DNA from: an uncultured Candidatus Actinomarina sp.
GTDB taxonomy: Bacteria; Actinomycetota; Acidimicrobiia; Actinomarinales; Actinomarinaceae
Length of the DNA stretch: 33,544 nucleotides
Assembly (NCBI GenBank): GCA_902526825.1
Contig: CABZMN010000007.1
Coordinates: forward strand, 1 to 33,544
Direction of reading: 5' to 3'
Part shown: positions 8,796 to 16,154 of the stretch, piece by piece
How positions within the stretch are numbered: position 1 is the first letter of the stretch
Layout of the letters: each line of letters begins with the position of its first letter
Position numbers and translations under genes: made by a program
The notes under the pieces: model-generated
Seen by the model: the letters and a program-made list of their open reading frames with translations, nothing else
Told to the model about the DNA's origin: nothing
The model's database searches: none

Positions 8796-9671
8796 ATGAA
8801 AAAATTAAATTATGTAATTAAAAACACATTTATAAATATGCGTAGGAACCCCCTTTTAGTTATTGCAACAATGTTGGCTGTACTAGTTTCCTCATTCTTA
8901 GTATTTACAACACTTTCTGCAAGGGCAATAGTAGAAAATAATACATCTAGATGGCAAAACGGAGTCCATGTTGTCATATTTTTAGATGACAGAGTAACAT
9001 CAACAGCTCACAAACAACTTCAAGAGACGTTAGAAAATTACCCTGAAGTAAGAATGGTTGAATATTTTACAAAATCTGAAGCCATGGATGAATTCAAGAT
9101 TTTATTTAAAGATCAGCCAGAATTGTTACAAGAAGTAGACTTTGATATTTTACCCACATCTTTGAGAATAAATCTTAATAATCCTGCAGATTACAAATTA
9201 ATTATTGAGAGAATGGAAGGTAATGCTGCAGTTAAAGAAATAAGAGCATCTGGGGAAGCAATTGAAAGATTATTGAGCCTAACCAATACCCTTGTATTAT
9301 CTGCGAGTATTTTTGCAGGACTTATAGGTTTTGCTGCATTCATTTTGATAATAAACACTCTTAGATTAACTGCTTATGCTAAAAAGAAAGAAATAAAGAT
9401 AATGAGAACAATTGGTGCATCTTCAACTTATATAAGATTACCTTTTATATTTGAAGCAATCCTTGAGTCTCTAATAGGCACCAGTATTGCGGTAGGTCTT
9501 GGATGGGGATTTATTCAGTACTCTAAGACCTCATTTATTGCAGATAGTATATTTGACATTACAATTTCAGATTCTTATCTTACTAACTTAACTCTGATCT
9601 TATTATTTTCTACAATACTATTTGGTTTTTTTGCAAGCTTTGTAGGTATAAGGAGAGTATTAAATGATTAA
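8796..9671 (+). CDS. ftsX: Cell division protein FtsX
   Basis: The membrane partner of FtsE, 291 residues. One helix near residues 18-42 (LLVIATMLAVLVSSFLVF) is followed by a large extracytoplasmic loop (about 45-165), then three more helices: LVLSASIFAGLIGFAAFILI, a segment around residues 215-240, and LTLILLFSTILFGFFASF. That is the four-helix type VII ABC topology. The RTIGASSTYIRLPF block between helices two and three is a conserved FtsX feature. The extracytoplasmic loop is the expected docking site for the hydrolase encoded immediately downstream, whose start overlaps this gene by eight bases. Confidence 0.93.
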   Translation: MKKLNYVIKNTFINMRRNPLLVIATMLAVLVSSFLVFTTLSARAIVENNTSRWQNGVHVVIFLDDRVTSTAHKQLQETLENYPEVRMVEYFTKSEAMDEFKILFKDQPELLQEVDFDILPTSLRINLNNPADYKLIIERMEGNAAVKEIRASGEAIERLLSLTNTLVLSASIFAGLIGFAAFILIINTLRLTAYAKKKEIKIMRTIGASSTYIRLPFIFEAILESLIGTSIAVGLGWGFIQYSKTSFIADSIFDITISDSYLTNLTLILLFSTILFGFFASFVGIRRVLND

Positions 9672-11037
9672 AAAATTTCTTGCATCATCATTATTTTTAT
9701 CCGTTCTTATTCAAACCATTGCAGTAGATTATTCTTTCAGTATCACTGCAGAAGAAAGATTAGAAGAAGTTGAGAAACAACTTATTGCTATCGCAAATCA
9801 AATAAAACAATACGAGGGAGATAAAACAGATTTAGAGAAAGCAATATTAGAAAATGATTCATCTTTAAAAAAAGTTAATCAAGAATTGTCAGAAGTACAA
9901 AAAAGGCTTGAAGCTGCAGAAAAAGCCCTTGACAAAGCTCTTGAAGGATATGATGAATCACTAAACAATCTTGCTGCAATTCAAGAAAATATTATCAATG
10001 AACAAATTACTTTAGGTGCAACTAAAAATCAAATCTCGAAAGTCAAAGATGAGTTATTTGAAACTCAAAAAAACTTAAATTCAGCTAAAGGAGAATTACA
10101 AAATAAAGCAGTTGACATGTATATAAATGGAGTAATGAGTCCTGCAACTGCATTATTTATTAACTTAAGTGATCTATCTGATTTTCTAGCAGCTCTTGGA
10201 TATGCTTCTGCAATTGTCAATACTGCATATGAAATTATTGAATCATTAAATGCTTTCGAGAGATTATCTGAGACTCAAACAGATTTTTTATCTGAACGAG
10301 AGAAAGAAAGAGAAGAGATAATAGAGAATCTTCAGGTTGAAGAAGAGAAAAAGAATCAAATTTCAATTGAAGCTGAAGAGTATGCAGATGAAGTTGAGGA
10401 AAGTAAAAATAGAGTTGAAACAGAAAAAAGGAGAGTTGAAAATCAAAAAGCAGCCGTGTTGGTTGAACGTAAAAAAGCACAAAATCTTTTAACAGAAGCA
10501 AACAACCAGCTTGCAAAATTAGATGCTGAACATGCAAATCTAGAGAAGCTTGAAGATGCTATACAAGCAGATATTGAAAGATTAAGTTCACTCGGAGGTG
10601 TTGCTCCAAATAAACTAACTTGGCCAATAACAGGTAGTTATGTATCAAGTGGTTATAAATGGAGAAGATTTAGAGGTGTCACAAGTTTTCATGGGGCTAT
10701 AGATATACCTGGTAGGACAGGAACACCAATTAAAGCTGCAGCTGGAGGTGTTGTAATTTTGGCAAGATATTATGGACTAGCTGGCAGGACTGTATTTATT
10801 GATCATGGAGGTGGCATGACTACTTTATATTTTCATATGAATGAAATTAAAACCTCTGTGGGTAAGACTGTTGTAACTGGTGATGTGATTGGAACTGTCG
10901 GTAATACTGGACGTTCTTCAGGACCTCACCTTCATTTTGAAGTAAGACTTAAAAATCCAAGCTCTGTAAATTGTAGTCTTCCTTATTTAGACCCTACTTC
11001 AAGGGGAAGAATGAATCCATACTGCTTTTTAGATTAA
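9664..11037 (+). CDS. Secreted coiled-coil M23 peptidoglycan endopeptidase (EnvC/PcsB-like partner of FtsEX)
   Basis: A 457-residue exported protein. The N-terminus is a signal peptide (IKKFLASSLFLSVLIQTIAV), followed by two long charged coiled-coil stretches (about 30-145 and 200-310) around a short helical insert, then a LytM/M23 domain from about residue 320. The zinc and catalytic motifs are complete: FHGAIDIPG (HxxxD), TTLYFHMN and GPHLHFEVR (HxH). It therefore looks able to cleave peptidoglycan cross-bridges itself, unlike E. coli EnvC, whose LytM domain is inactive. Overlap with ftsX by eight bases, coiled coils and order make it the likely hydrolase gated by FtsEX. It shares a TAATG junction with smpB. 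Cleavage specificity is unknown. Confidence 0.88.
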   Translation: MIKKFLASSLFLSVLIQTIAVDYSFSITAEERLEEVEKQLIAIANQIKQYEGDKTDLEKAILENDSSLKKVNQELSEVQKRLEAAEKALDKALEGYDESLNNLAAIQENIINEQITLGATKNQISKVKDELFETQKNLNSAKGELQNKAVDMYINGVMSPATALFINLSDLSDFLAALGYASAIVNTAYEIIESLNAFERLSETQTDFLSEREKEREEIIENLQVEEEKKNQISIEAEEYADEVEESKNRVETEKRRVENQKAAVLVERKKAQNLLTEANNQLAKLDAEHANLEKLEDAIQADIERLSSLGGVAPNKLTWPITGSYVSSGYKWRRFRGVTSFHGAIDIPGRTGTPIKAAAGGVVILARYYGLAGRTVFIDHGGGMTTLYFHMNEIKTSVGKTVVTGDVIGTVGNTGRSSGPHLHFEVRLKNPSSVNCSLPYLDPTSRGRMNPYCFLD

Positions 11038-11471
11038 TGAAAGTTTTTGCTGAAAATCGTAAAGCTAGAAATTCCTATGAATTTCTTGAATTTTTTGATG
11101 CTGGAGTTGTGCTGACTGGTCCGGAAACAAAAAGTACAAGAAATGGAGGAATCTCGATTATTGATGCTTTTGCGACAATAGAGGATGAAGAAGCTGTAAT
11201 AAGAGAAATGAATATTGAACCTTACAAGTATGCTGATCTAATTGATTACGATCCTAAAACTCCTAGAAAACTTTTGCTTCATAAAAAAGAAATTAAAAGA
11301 CTTATCGGATTAATATCTACAAAAGGTCTAACTCTTATAGCTACAAAAGTATTTGAACAAAATGGTTATATTAAAATTCAACTAGCTCTTGCCAAAGGTA
11401 AAAAAGATATCGACAAAAGAAGAAAGATTACTGATAAAAGAGTTAGAAAAGAAATTAGAGACTTTAAATAA
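11037..11471 (+). CDS. smpB: SsrA-binding protein SmpB
   Basis: A small beta-barrel RNA-binding protein (144 residues) that carries tmRNA into the A site of stalled ribosomes for trans-translation. The N-terminus reads NRKARNSYEF, followed by GVVLTGPETKSTRNG, both strongly conserved in SmpB, and the C-terminal tail KGKKDIDKRRKITDKRVRKE is the basic helix that mimics mRNA in the decoding channel. The start is at the TAATG overlap with the M23 gene. Its partner RNA gene ssrA is about 5.4 kb downstream. A terminator hairpin overlaps the stop codon. Confidence 0.95.
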   Translation: MKVFAENRKARNSYEFLEFFDAGVVLTGPETKSTRNGGISIIDAFATIEDEEAVIREMNIEPYKYADLIDYDPKTPRKLLLHKKEIKRLIGLISTKGLTLIATKVFEQNGYIKIQLALAKGKKDIDKRRKITDKRVRKEIRDFK

Positions 11472-11481
11472 TTTCTTTTTT
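11447..11481 (+). terminator. Rho-independent-type terminator at the end of smpB
   Basis: AAAAGAAATTA (11447-11457) and TAATTTCTTTT (11469-11479) form a perfect 11-bp inverted repeat with an 11-base loop, followed by more T residues. The stem can extend outward with a G-T pair and further A-T pairs. The stop codon of smpB (11469-11471) lies inside the second arm. The stem is AT-only apart from one pair, so its strength is uncertain. Confidence 0.6.
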
Positions 11482-11499
11482 AAATTACTTTTATAAATT

Positions 11500-11505
11500 T
11501 ATAAT
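11500..11505 (+). promoter_or_regulatory. Putative -10 element TATAAT for trxA
   Basis: A perfect TATAAT lies in the 65-base gap between smpB and trxA, just after the terminator. It would give a leader of about 25 bases that includes the trxA ribosome binding site AAAGGA (before the ATG at 11537). No convincing -35 is seen, and the region is very AT-rich, so chance matches are likely. Confidence 0.4.
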
Positions 11506-11536
11506 TTATAAACTATAAAGGAACTTAAAGGAAATA

Positions 11537-11848
11537 ATGGTAAAAGAAATAAATGCTGAAGAGTATTCAGAAATTATAAACTCAACTAATCCTGTTGTTA
11601 TTGACTTTCATGCTACTTGGTGTGGACCATGTAAAGTTTTGAGTCCAATTTTAGAAGAATTAGATGATGAAATTGATGGTGTTGAGTTCGTTAAACTTGA
11701 CGTGGACCAACATCCTCAAATCGCTGGACAAAACCAAGTTATGGGTGTACCAACTGTAGTTATTCTAAAAGATGGTGAAGTTAAAGACAGGTTTGTAGGC
11801 GTTCAACCAAAAGAAGTTATTAAAGAAAAAATTACTTCACTAGGTTAA
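11537..11848 (+). CDS. trxA: Thioredoxin
   Basis: A 103-residue cytoplasmic thiol-disulfide reductant. The active site is HATWCGPCKVLSP (WCGPC at about residues 29-33), and the cis-proline loop is GVPTVVILKDGE. Size and motif order are those of a standard thioredoxin, so it should be reduced by thioredoxin reductase (not in the window) and supply electrons to peroxidases and ribonucleotide reductase. A good Shine-Dalgarno (AAAGGA) precedes the ATG. It heads a new transcription unit after the smpB terminator, followed by a one-helix protein and a glutaredoxin-like protein. Confidence 0.95.
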   Translation: MVKEINAEEYSEIINSTNPVVIDFHATWCGPCKVLSPILEELDDEIDGVEFVKLDVDQHPQIAGQNQVMGVPTVVILKDGEVKDRFVGVQPKEVIKEKITSLG

Positions 11849-11850
11849 TA

Positions 11851-12111
11851 GTGTTACGAATTGTATTAGTTTTACAAGTACTAATACTTTTGTTGTTCGG
11901 ATTCTTTATTTTAAATATTCAAAATACAGTAAATGATTTATCAGGTCAATTAGAAACTGCGCTACTAACAATAGAGGATATGAAAACGGTGCTTCCTGAA
12001 ATTGAAGAAGCAGTTGAGAACTTTAATCAATTAGAGCCATTATTTGAGAACCTCGGAAAACTTAGTGAATTACTCTCAGTATTAACTGATCCATTTGGTT
12101 CAAATGGATAA
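11851..12111 (+). CDS. Small one-helix membrane protein of unknown function
   Basis: 86 residues. The first 25 form a hydrophobic segment (IVLVLQVLILLLFGFFIL), so it is probably an anchored protein with the rest outside or inside the membrane. Residues 30-80 are acidic and have heptad-like leucine spacing, suggesting a short coiled coil. It starts with GTG two bases after the trxA stop and overlaps the next gene's possible upstream start, so it is part of the redox operon. I do not recognise a family; a scaffolding or membrane-tether role would be a guess. Confidence 0.65.
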   Translation: MLRIVLVLQVLILLLFGFFILNIQNTVNDLSGQLETALLTIEDMKTVLPEIEEAVENFNQLEPLFENLGKLSELLSVLTDPFGSNG

Positions 12112-12355
12112 TCAAACAGGAATTATCATGTACAGCACACAGTGGTGTGGAGACTGTGTAAGATCGAAGAAAGTTTTAGATAAGTTGAATATCAAATTTA
12201 CTGAAATTGATATTGACTTTGATAAAGATGGCTTTGAAATAGCTAAGAAATTACAAAATCAAAACCCTAGAATACCAACCATAGTATTTGAAGATGGAAG
12301 CTATTTAGTTGAACCCTCTGATGTTGAGCTCATAGATAAACTAAACTCTTTATAA
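12104..12355 (+). CDS. Mycoredoxin-like glutaredoxin
   Basis: A short thioredoxin-fold protein (83 residues from ATG 12104; a TTG at 12095 would add three). The redox site is STQWCGDCVRSKK (CGDC), and RIPTIVFEDGSYLVEPS contains the cis-proline and the conserved DGS/P region. It matches the actinobacterial mycoredoxin family in length and layout; that family reduces mycothiol mixed disulfides and carries CGYC in the best-known member, so CGDC is a variant. It lies downstream of trxA and the one-helix protein, suggesting joint expression of thiol-repair functions. The low-molecular-weight thiol used by this organism is unknown. Confidence 0.8.
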   Translation: MDNQTGIIMYSTQWCGDCVRSKKVLDKLNIKFTEIDIDFDKDGFEIAKKLQNQNPRIPTIVFEDGSYLVEPSDVELIDKLNSL

Positions 12356-12363
12356 TTTGAGTG

Positions 12364-13155
12364 ATGTTAGATAATAAAATAAATTCTCAAGATTTTATAA
12401 ATTTTTGTAATGAAACTCTTGATATTTCTGGAAAAATAGCATTAGCTCATTTCCGCGACATAAGGGATCTGACAATTAAAGTTGATGAAAGTCCAGTTAC
12501 TCTTGCTGATAAACAAATTGAACAAGTAATAAGAAGAGAAATAGAAAAAAAGTATCCAAAGCATAATATTGTCGGTGAAGAGTTTGAAGTTCTCAATAAT
12601 GAATCTGAATATACATGGTATATTGATCCAATTGATGGAACCAGAAGTTTTATTGCTGGAAAAAATGATTTTGGAACTTTGATTGGACTGGTCAAAAATG
12701 ATGAGATTATTGGAGGAGTTATTGATTGCCCAGCCTTAAAAGAAAGATGGGTTTCCTTTGAGAAAAATATAACTATGGTAAATGGAAATATTATTCAGTG
12801 TAGAAAAATCGACAAACTTGAAAATTCAGTAATGGCAACAACATCAAGTCATCAATTTGGTATGAAAAAATGGAGAGCTTATCAATCTCTTGAAGAAAGT
12901 GTTAAAGTTACGACTACTGGAAGTGACTGTTATAACTATGGATTGTTAGCTAGTGGGTATTTAGATATTGTTGCTGAAAAACTTACTGCTCCTCATGATT
13001 ATTTACCTCTAATAAAAATTGTTGAAGGTTCAGGTGGTGTCATGACAGACTGGGATGGCAACAGACTTCCTCTCGATGATAAAGATGTTTATGTTTTAGC
13101 CTCGGCTTCTAAAGAACTCCATGAGTTAGCATTAAATAAATTAAACAATAAATAA
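12364..13155 (+). CDS. hisN: Histidinol-phosphatase of the inositol-monophosphatase fold (HisN)
   Basis: About 263 residues; a GTG at 12361 directly precedes the chosen ATG. The fold signature IDPIDGTRSFIAGKNDFGT (metal-binding DPIDGT) and NIVGEEFE (Glu ligand) are intact. The block SDCYNYGLLASGYLDIVAE followed by VEGSGGVMTDWDG is characteristic of the HisN branch, which removes phosphate from L-histidinol phosphate in histidine synthesis. Other inositol-monophosphatase-fold enzymes (inositol or fructose bisphosphatases) have different residues there, so HisN is preferred but substrate is not proven. It follows the mycoredoxin-like gene after eight bases, and a dehydrogenase follows after one. 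Confidence 0.8.
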   Translation: MLDNKINSQDFINFCNETLDISGKIALAHFRDIRDLTIKVDESPVTLADKQIEQVIRREIEKKYPKHNIVGEEFEVLNNESEYTWYIDPIDGTRSFIAGKNDFGTLIGLVKNDEIIGGVIDCPALKERWVSFEKNITMVNGNIIQCRKIDKLENSVMATTSSHQFGMKKWRAYQSLEESVKVTTTGSDCYNYGLLASGYLDIVAEKLTAPHDYLPLIKIVEGSGGVMTDWDGNRLPLDDKDVYVLASASKELHELALNKLNNK

Positions 13156-13156
13156 T

Positions 13157-14083
13157 ATGAAAATTTTAGTTTGCGATAGGTTAGAAGAAAAAGTTTTAGA
13201 TAAATTTAAAGAGCTTGGTGAAATTACAAATATTTCTGAGTCCAAAACAAAGAATGAAGATTTGATAAGTAATATCGTCGATACCGACATTGTTGTTATT
13301 AGAAGTGGTACCAAAATAAATAAAGATATTTTAGAAAATGCAAATAATTTAAAAATTATTGCCAGGTGTGGAGTAGGAGTAGACAACGTTGATGTAGATG
13401 AAGCAACCAATAAAAAAATTTATGTTACTAATTCCCCAAATGCAAATATAATTTCAGTTGCTGAATTAACAATTGGGCTTATCATTTCAGCTGCTAGAAA
13501 AATTCATATATCAAATAATTCCCTAAAAAATAAAAATTGGAATAGGAATAAATTTCTTGGAACTGAACTTTATCAAAAACAATTAGGATTAGTCGGTTTT
13601 GGAAAAGCGGCAAAAGAAGTTTCAAAAAGATTATCTTCGTTTGGAATGAACATAGTTTTTTATGATCCTTATGTAGATGGTTCTGAAATAAAGGCTAAAA
13701 AAGTTGAGCTTGATGAATTATTGAAAACATCAGATGTCATATCAATTCATGTTATTAAAACCGAAGAAACGACAAATTTGATAAGTAATGAAAAGCTTGA
13801 TTTGATAAAAAAAGGTGGAATTTTAGTAAATACATCAAGGGGAGGAATAATTGATGAAGAATACCTTTTTCAAAGAGCAAATAAAGACTTTATTTTTGCC
13901 GGTTTAGATGTGTTTAACCAAGAACCACCTGACATAAATGAAACATTTTCAAAATCAAATATAGTTACGACTCCTCACCTTGGTGCATCAACTTATGAAG
14001 CACAATTAAAAGCAGGTTTGGAGACCGTACAAAATGTCTCGGATATTTTGAATGGTGATCTTTCAAGTGTTTTAAATATTTAA
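13157..14083 (+). CDS. D-2-hydroxyacid dehydrogenase (SerA-like, short form)
   Basis: 308 residues, NAD-dependent. The Rossmann motif is GLVGFGKAAKEV, with Ala where the third Gly is usual. Catalytic residues are visible in NTSRGGIIDEE (Arg), GLDVFNQEPP (Glu) and VTTPHLGASTYEAQ (His). The N-terminal block IIARCGVGVDNVDVDEAT is typical of phosphoglycerate dehydrogenase. No C-terminal ACT or regulatory domain is present, so if it makes 3-phosphohydroxypyruvate for serine it is not serine-inhibited through that domain. Glyoxylate or hydroxypyruvate reductase is an alternative. It is the last gene of the plus-strand unit before the strand switch at 14.1 kb. Confidence 0.82.
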   Translation: MKILVCDRLEEKVLDKFKELGEITNISESKTKNEDLISNIVDTDIVVIRSGTKINKDILENANNLKIIARCGVGVDNVDVDEATNKKIYVTNSPNANIISVAELTIGLIISAARKIHISNNSLKNKNWNRNKFLGTELYQKQLGLVGFGKAAKEVSKRLSSFGMNIVFYDPYVDGSEIKAKKVELDELLKTSDVISIHVIKTEETTNLISNEKLDLIKKGGILVNTSRGGIIDEEYLFQRANKDFIFAGLDVFNQEPPDINETFSKSNIVTTPHLGASTYEAQLKAGLETVQNVSDILNGDLSSVLNI

Positions 14084-14085
14084 AA

Positions 14086-14112
14086 AAATAAAAAAAGTAT
14101 TTGTTTTAACAA
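14086..14112 (-). terminator. Possible weak terminator of the DUF3152 gene
   Basis: Read on the minus strand, a small TTGTT/AACAA hairpin is followed by a T-rich run (complement of 14086-14098). It sits between two convergent genes where termination is expected. The stem is short and AT-only, so this is tentative. A 9-bp inverted repeat (14124-14132 with 14167-14175) also spans the minus-gene stop. Confidence 0.3.
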
Positions 14113-14160
14113 GTATATTTAGTGATAATGATATAACCAATTAGTTGTTACTGGCACCAA

Positions 14161-15078
14161 TTAATTATCATTATCTGGCAAATAAGAATAAGTATTTATA
14201 CCAAATTCTTTTTCCAAAATTTCATAAATTGGCCATCCATATGGTTCACAACCCATGGTAGATTTACTTTGTTGCATCATAACTGGTGCTAAAGCACCTT
14301 CTTTTGGACAACCAACATGACCCCATTCTAAAATATGTCCAACTTCATGATTGATAAGATACAATCTATAGGTTTCTAAATCAGATCCAAAATCAATTGC
14401 ACCATTAACCCATCTAAAAAAATTTATAATAATTAGTTGTTCATTTCTACATGAATATATTCCATTTGTCTCAAGTGGATAACATAACTCATCAGTTTTT
14501 TCAGGAGTAGCAAAAATGAATTCAAATTCACTTTCGACATTATCAACTAGCTGAAATTCTTTCTCAGTTACTTTGATCCAGCCTCTTGAATCATTTAGGA
14601 TTGAAGTGATTAACTTTCCAATACAATCAACTTTTAATTCAAGAATTGACTCTATTTTCAAGTTGAAATTTATTTTATTTTCGTCGTATGCAGATACCTC
14701 AAGAGGTTTAATCCATTCTTCATCTGTATTATTTGGCTCATCTTTTTTACACCCACTTTGCAAGTAATCGTAAGAAATTTTTTTACTATTATTTATTTCA
14801 TCTTGGGTAGCATATATTGCTGTTTGATTTGGTGGAATAGTAGTAGTAGTTGTGCTCGTACTAGTTGTAGATGTTGTTGTAGTCGTTTCCATCAATGTTG
14901 TAGTAGTAGAAGTTGACGTCGTAGAATTTTTTAAAGTTGTTGTAGTTGTTTCAACTTCAGCCTCTGATTGGATATTTGTTTGCTGTTCAAGATAATTCTC
15001 AGAAAAAATATAATATGACAACCCTGCTATTCCAATTATGGCAATGAACAATATAATTAATCTTGAGTTGTTACTCAT
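14161..15078 (-). CDS. Membrane-anchored DUF3152 metzincin-like protease with a Thr/Ser-rich stalk
   Basis: 305 residues. An N-terminal helix (LIILFIAIIGIAGLSYYIF, residues 7-25) serves as signal anchor, then residues 44-80 are almost only Thr and Ser, a probable extended stalk. The globular part has the DUF3152 hallmark LINHEVGHILEWGHVGCP (HEVGH at 244-248, third His 254) and APVMMQQSKSTMGC, which provides the Met-turn-like segment. Metzincins have HExxHxxGxxH; here the Gly position is Glu251 while all three His ligands are kept. Four or more cysteines suit an extracellular fold. DUF3152 is known mainly from actinobacteria, with no firmly established substrate to my knowledge. No Shine-Dalgarno is seen; TAACAT lies six bases upstream of the ATG. 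Confidence 0.8.
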   Translation of the reverse strand: MSNNSRLIILFIAIIGIAGLSYYIFSENYLEQQTNIQSEAEVETTTTTLKNSTTSTSTTTTLMETTTTTSTTSTSTTTTTIPPNQTAIYATQDEINNSKKISYDYLQSGCKKDEPNNTDEEWIKPLEVSAYDENKINFNLKIESILELKVDCIGKLITSILNDSRGWIKVTEKEFQLVDNVESEFEFIFATPEKTDELCYPLETNGIYSCRNEQLIIINFFRWVNGAIDFGSDLETYRLYLINHEVGHILEWGHVGCPKEGALAPVMMQQSKSTMGCEPYGWPIYEILEKEFGINTYSYLPDNDN

Positions 15079-15116
15079 TGTTTAATGTTATATCTTGAAA
15101 AACAATGAAACAATAT

Positions 15117-15680
15117 TTATTTGTTTTTATAACCTTTTTTATCTATGAATTCTTCTGGTTCTAATCCAAGTCCATCTGCGACTCTATTTATGTAGTTAAA
15201 ATATGCAATGATTTGTACAATTTGTGAAATATCTTTATCTGATAAATCGTAAGACCTCAATAAATCAATATCTTTTTGATTTACTTTATTTGGATTTTCT
15301 GTCAATTTCTTTGCAAACTCACACATTGCCATTTGAATTCGTGAGATAGAGCTTGTAGTCCAGTCTTCTGCTATTTCATCTACTAATTTTTGATTATCTG
15401 TCTCCGACCGAAGATCATACAAATGTGCCCTTATTCAATATTCACATTCATTAGAAATAGAAGTAACGACAGCTAACAATTCACTATCGAACCGAGAAAT
15501 ATTTGATTTACTAAACATTGTTGATCCATATAAATTCATTGAGTCTTTTAATATTTCAGGAGTTTGAGATTGAATTGTAAGTACATTCCAAATTCTTCCA
15601 GCTCTACGCATACCTTTTTCATACTCTTTTTTTAATAAACCAGATGATTCTTCAAATTTGAATAATTTTATAAATGCCAT
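15117..15680 (-). CDS. AhpD-like / peroxidase-related enzyme with in-frame TGA at the catalytic Cys: probable selenoprotein
   Basis: Reading from ATG at 15680 through the TGA at 15435-15437 to the stop at 15117 gives 187 residues, the usual length of the peroxidase-related carboxymuconolactone decarboxylase family. The centre reads SELLAVVTSISNECEY-U-IRAH. Relative to AhpD, Glu67, Cys79, U82 and His86 have exactly the spacing of Glu118, Cys130, Cys133 and His137, so TGA replaces the catalytic Cys of CxxC. Downstream is intact and family-like (SDKDISQIVQIIAYFNYINRVADGLG), with no further stop or frameshift. A hairpin with a GGUC loop follows the TGA. The product would be a thiol/selenol peroxidase acting on peroxides. 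A decayed gene or sequencing error is the alternative. No sel genes are in the window. Confidence 0.75.
15401..15414 (-). promoter_or_regulatory. Candidate bacterial SECIS hairpin
   Basis: On the minus-strand mRNA, UCUUC-GGUC-GGAGA folds as a five-base-pair stem (one G-U pair) with loop GGUC. The loop begins 25 bases after the UGA. The E. coli fdhF SECIS also presents GGUC as its apical loop. An outer UAU/AUA pairing with a small internal loop can extend it. The stem is short, so this supports rather than proves selenocysteine insertion. Confidence 0.5.
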
Positions 15681-15696
15681 ATTAATAATTTTTACT

Positions 15697-15702
15697 TAAA
15701 AT
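15697..15702 (+). promoter_or_regulatory. Putative -10 hexamer TAAAAT of the PPOX gene (leaderless-type)
   Basis: TAAAAT lies eight bases before the ATG at 15711 and the intervening AAAAGCGT holds no Shine-Dalgarno. The spacing would place transcription start at or next to the start codon. The entire divergent spacer to the AhpD-like gene is only 30 bases. Confidence 0.45.
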
Positions 15703-15710
15703 AAAAGCGT

Positions 15711-16154
15711 ATGCAACTTCCAAATGAACTTAAACAAGCAATTGATAAGAATGCTTTTTGTGCATTAGCAACCAAAATCAATGAAAAAGAGATGCAGAAC
15801 CATTTAATGTGGGTTGATTACAAAGATAATAAGATCCTTATAAATACAGAACAAGGAAGAAAAAAAACAGAAAACATAAGGCAGGAGCCAAATATTTCAC
15901 TAGTTATATTTCATCCATCTGATATGTATACATGCTGGGAGATAAGGGGGGTTGTAGGAAATATTATTCATGACTCAACTGCAAATGACCACATAGATTA
16001 TTTATCACATAGATATTCAGGTAAGCCCTATGGAAGAACAAAAGATGTTACCTGGGAGCAAGCTGGATTCAAATCCAGAGAGATATGGGAAATTGATGTT
16101 ATTAAGGTTATATCTATGGTCAGCAGAGCTCAGACTAAGTCAGAACCTGAGTGA
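15711..16154 (+). CDS. PPOX-class flavin/F420-dependent oxidoreductase
   Basis: A 147-residue split-beta-barrel protein of the pyridoxamine-phosphate-oxidase-like superfamily. The start ELKQAIDKNAFCALATKI, the strand NHLMWVDYKDNKILINTEQGRKKTENI and ISLVIFHPSDMYTCWEIRGVV follow the usual order of the F420-dependent (FDOR-B) group, in which TEQGRxKxxNI binds the cofactor phosphate. Members reduce unsaturated substrates with F420 or FMN; neither cofactor nor substrate can be decided here. Such proteins are abundant in actinobacteria. It is transcribed divergently from the AhpD-like gene, and its 3' end overlaps the next minus-strand gene by 25 bases. Confidence 0.8.
   Translation: MQLPNELKQAIDKNAFCALATKINEKEMQNHLMWVDYKDNKILINTEQGRKKTENIRQEPNISLVIFHPSDMYTCWEIRGVVGNIIHDSTANDHIDYLSHRYSGKPYGRTKDVTWEQAGFKSREIWEIDVIKVISMVSRAQTKSEPE

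Noticed and set aside
10235..10537. Minus-strand 100-codon frame inside the M23 gene
   Set aside because: Leu/Phe-rich translation is the mirror of a Glu/Lys-rich coiled coil; shadow frame.
14124..14175. GATAATGAT...ATCATTATC inverted repeat as an operator
   Set aside because: The second arm is coding (end of the DUF3152 gene), the loop is long, and the site is between convergent ends; at most a weak terminator part.
14838..14948. Repeat-like tract of tag/tgt triplets, considered as a repeat array
   Set aside because: It encodes the Thr/Ser stalk of the DUF3152 protein in frame; no spacer-repeat structure, so not CRISPR.
15117..15422. A separate small protein starting at TTG 15422
   Set aside because: It is in the same frame as the upstream 15435-15680 part, continues the same family domain without a gap, and has no start signal; one gene with a recoded TGA explains it better.
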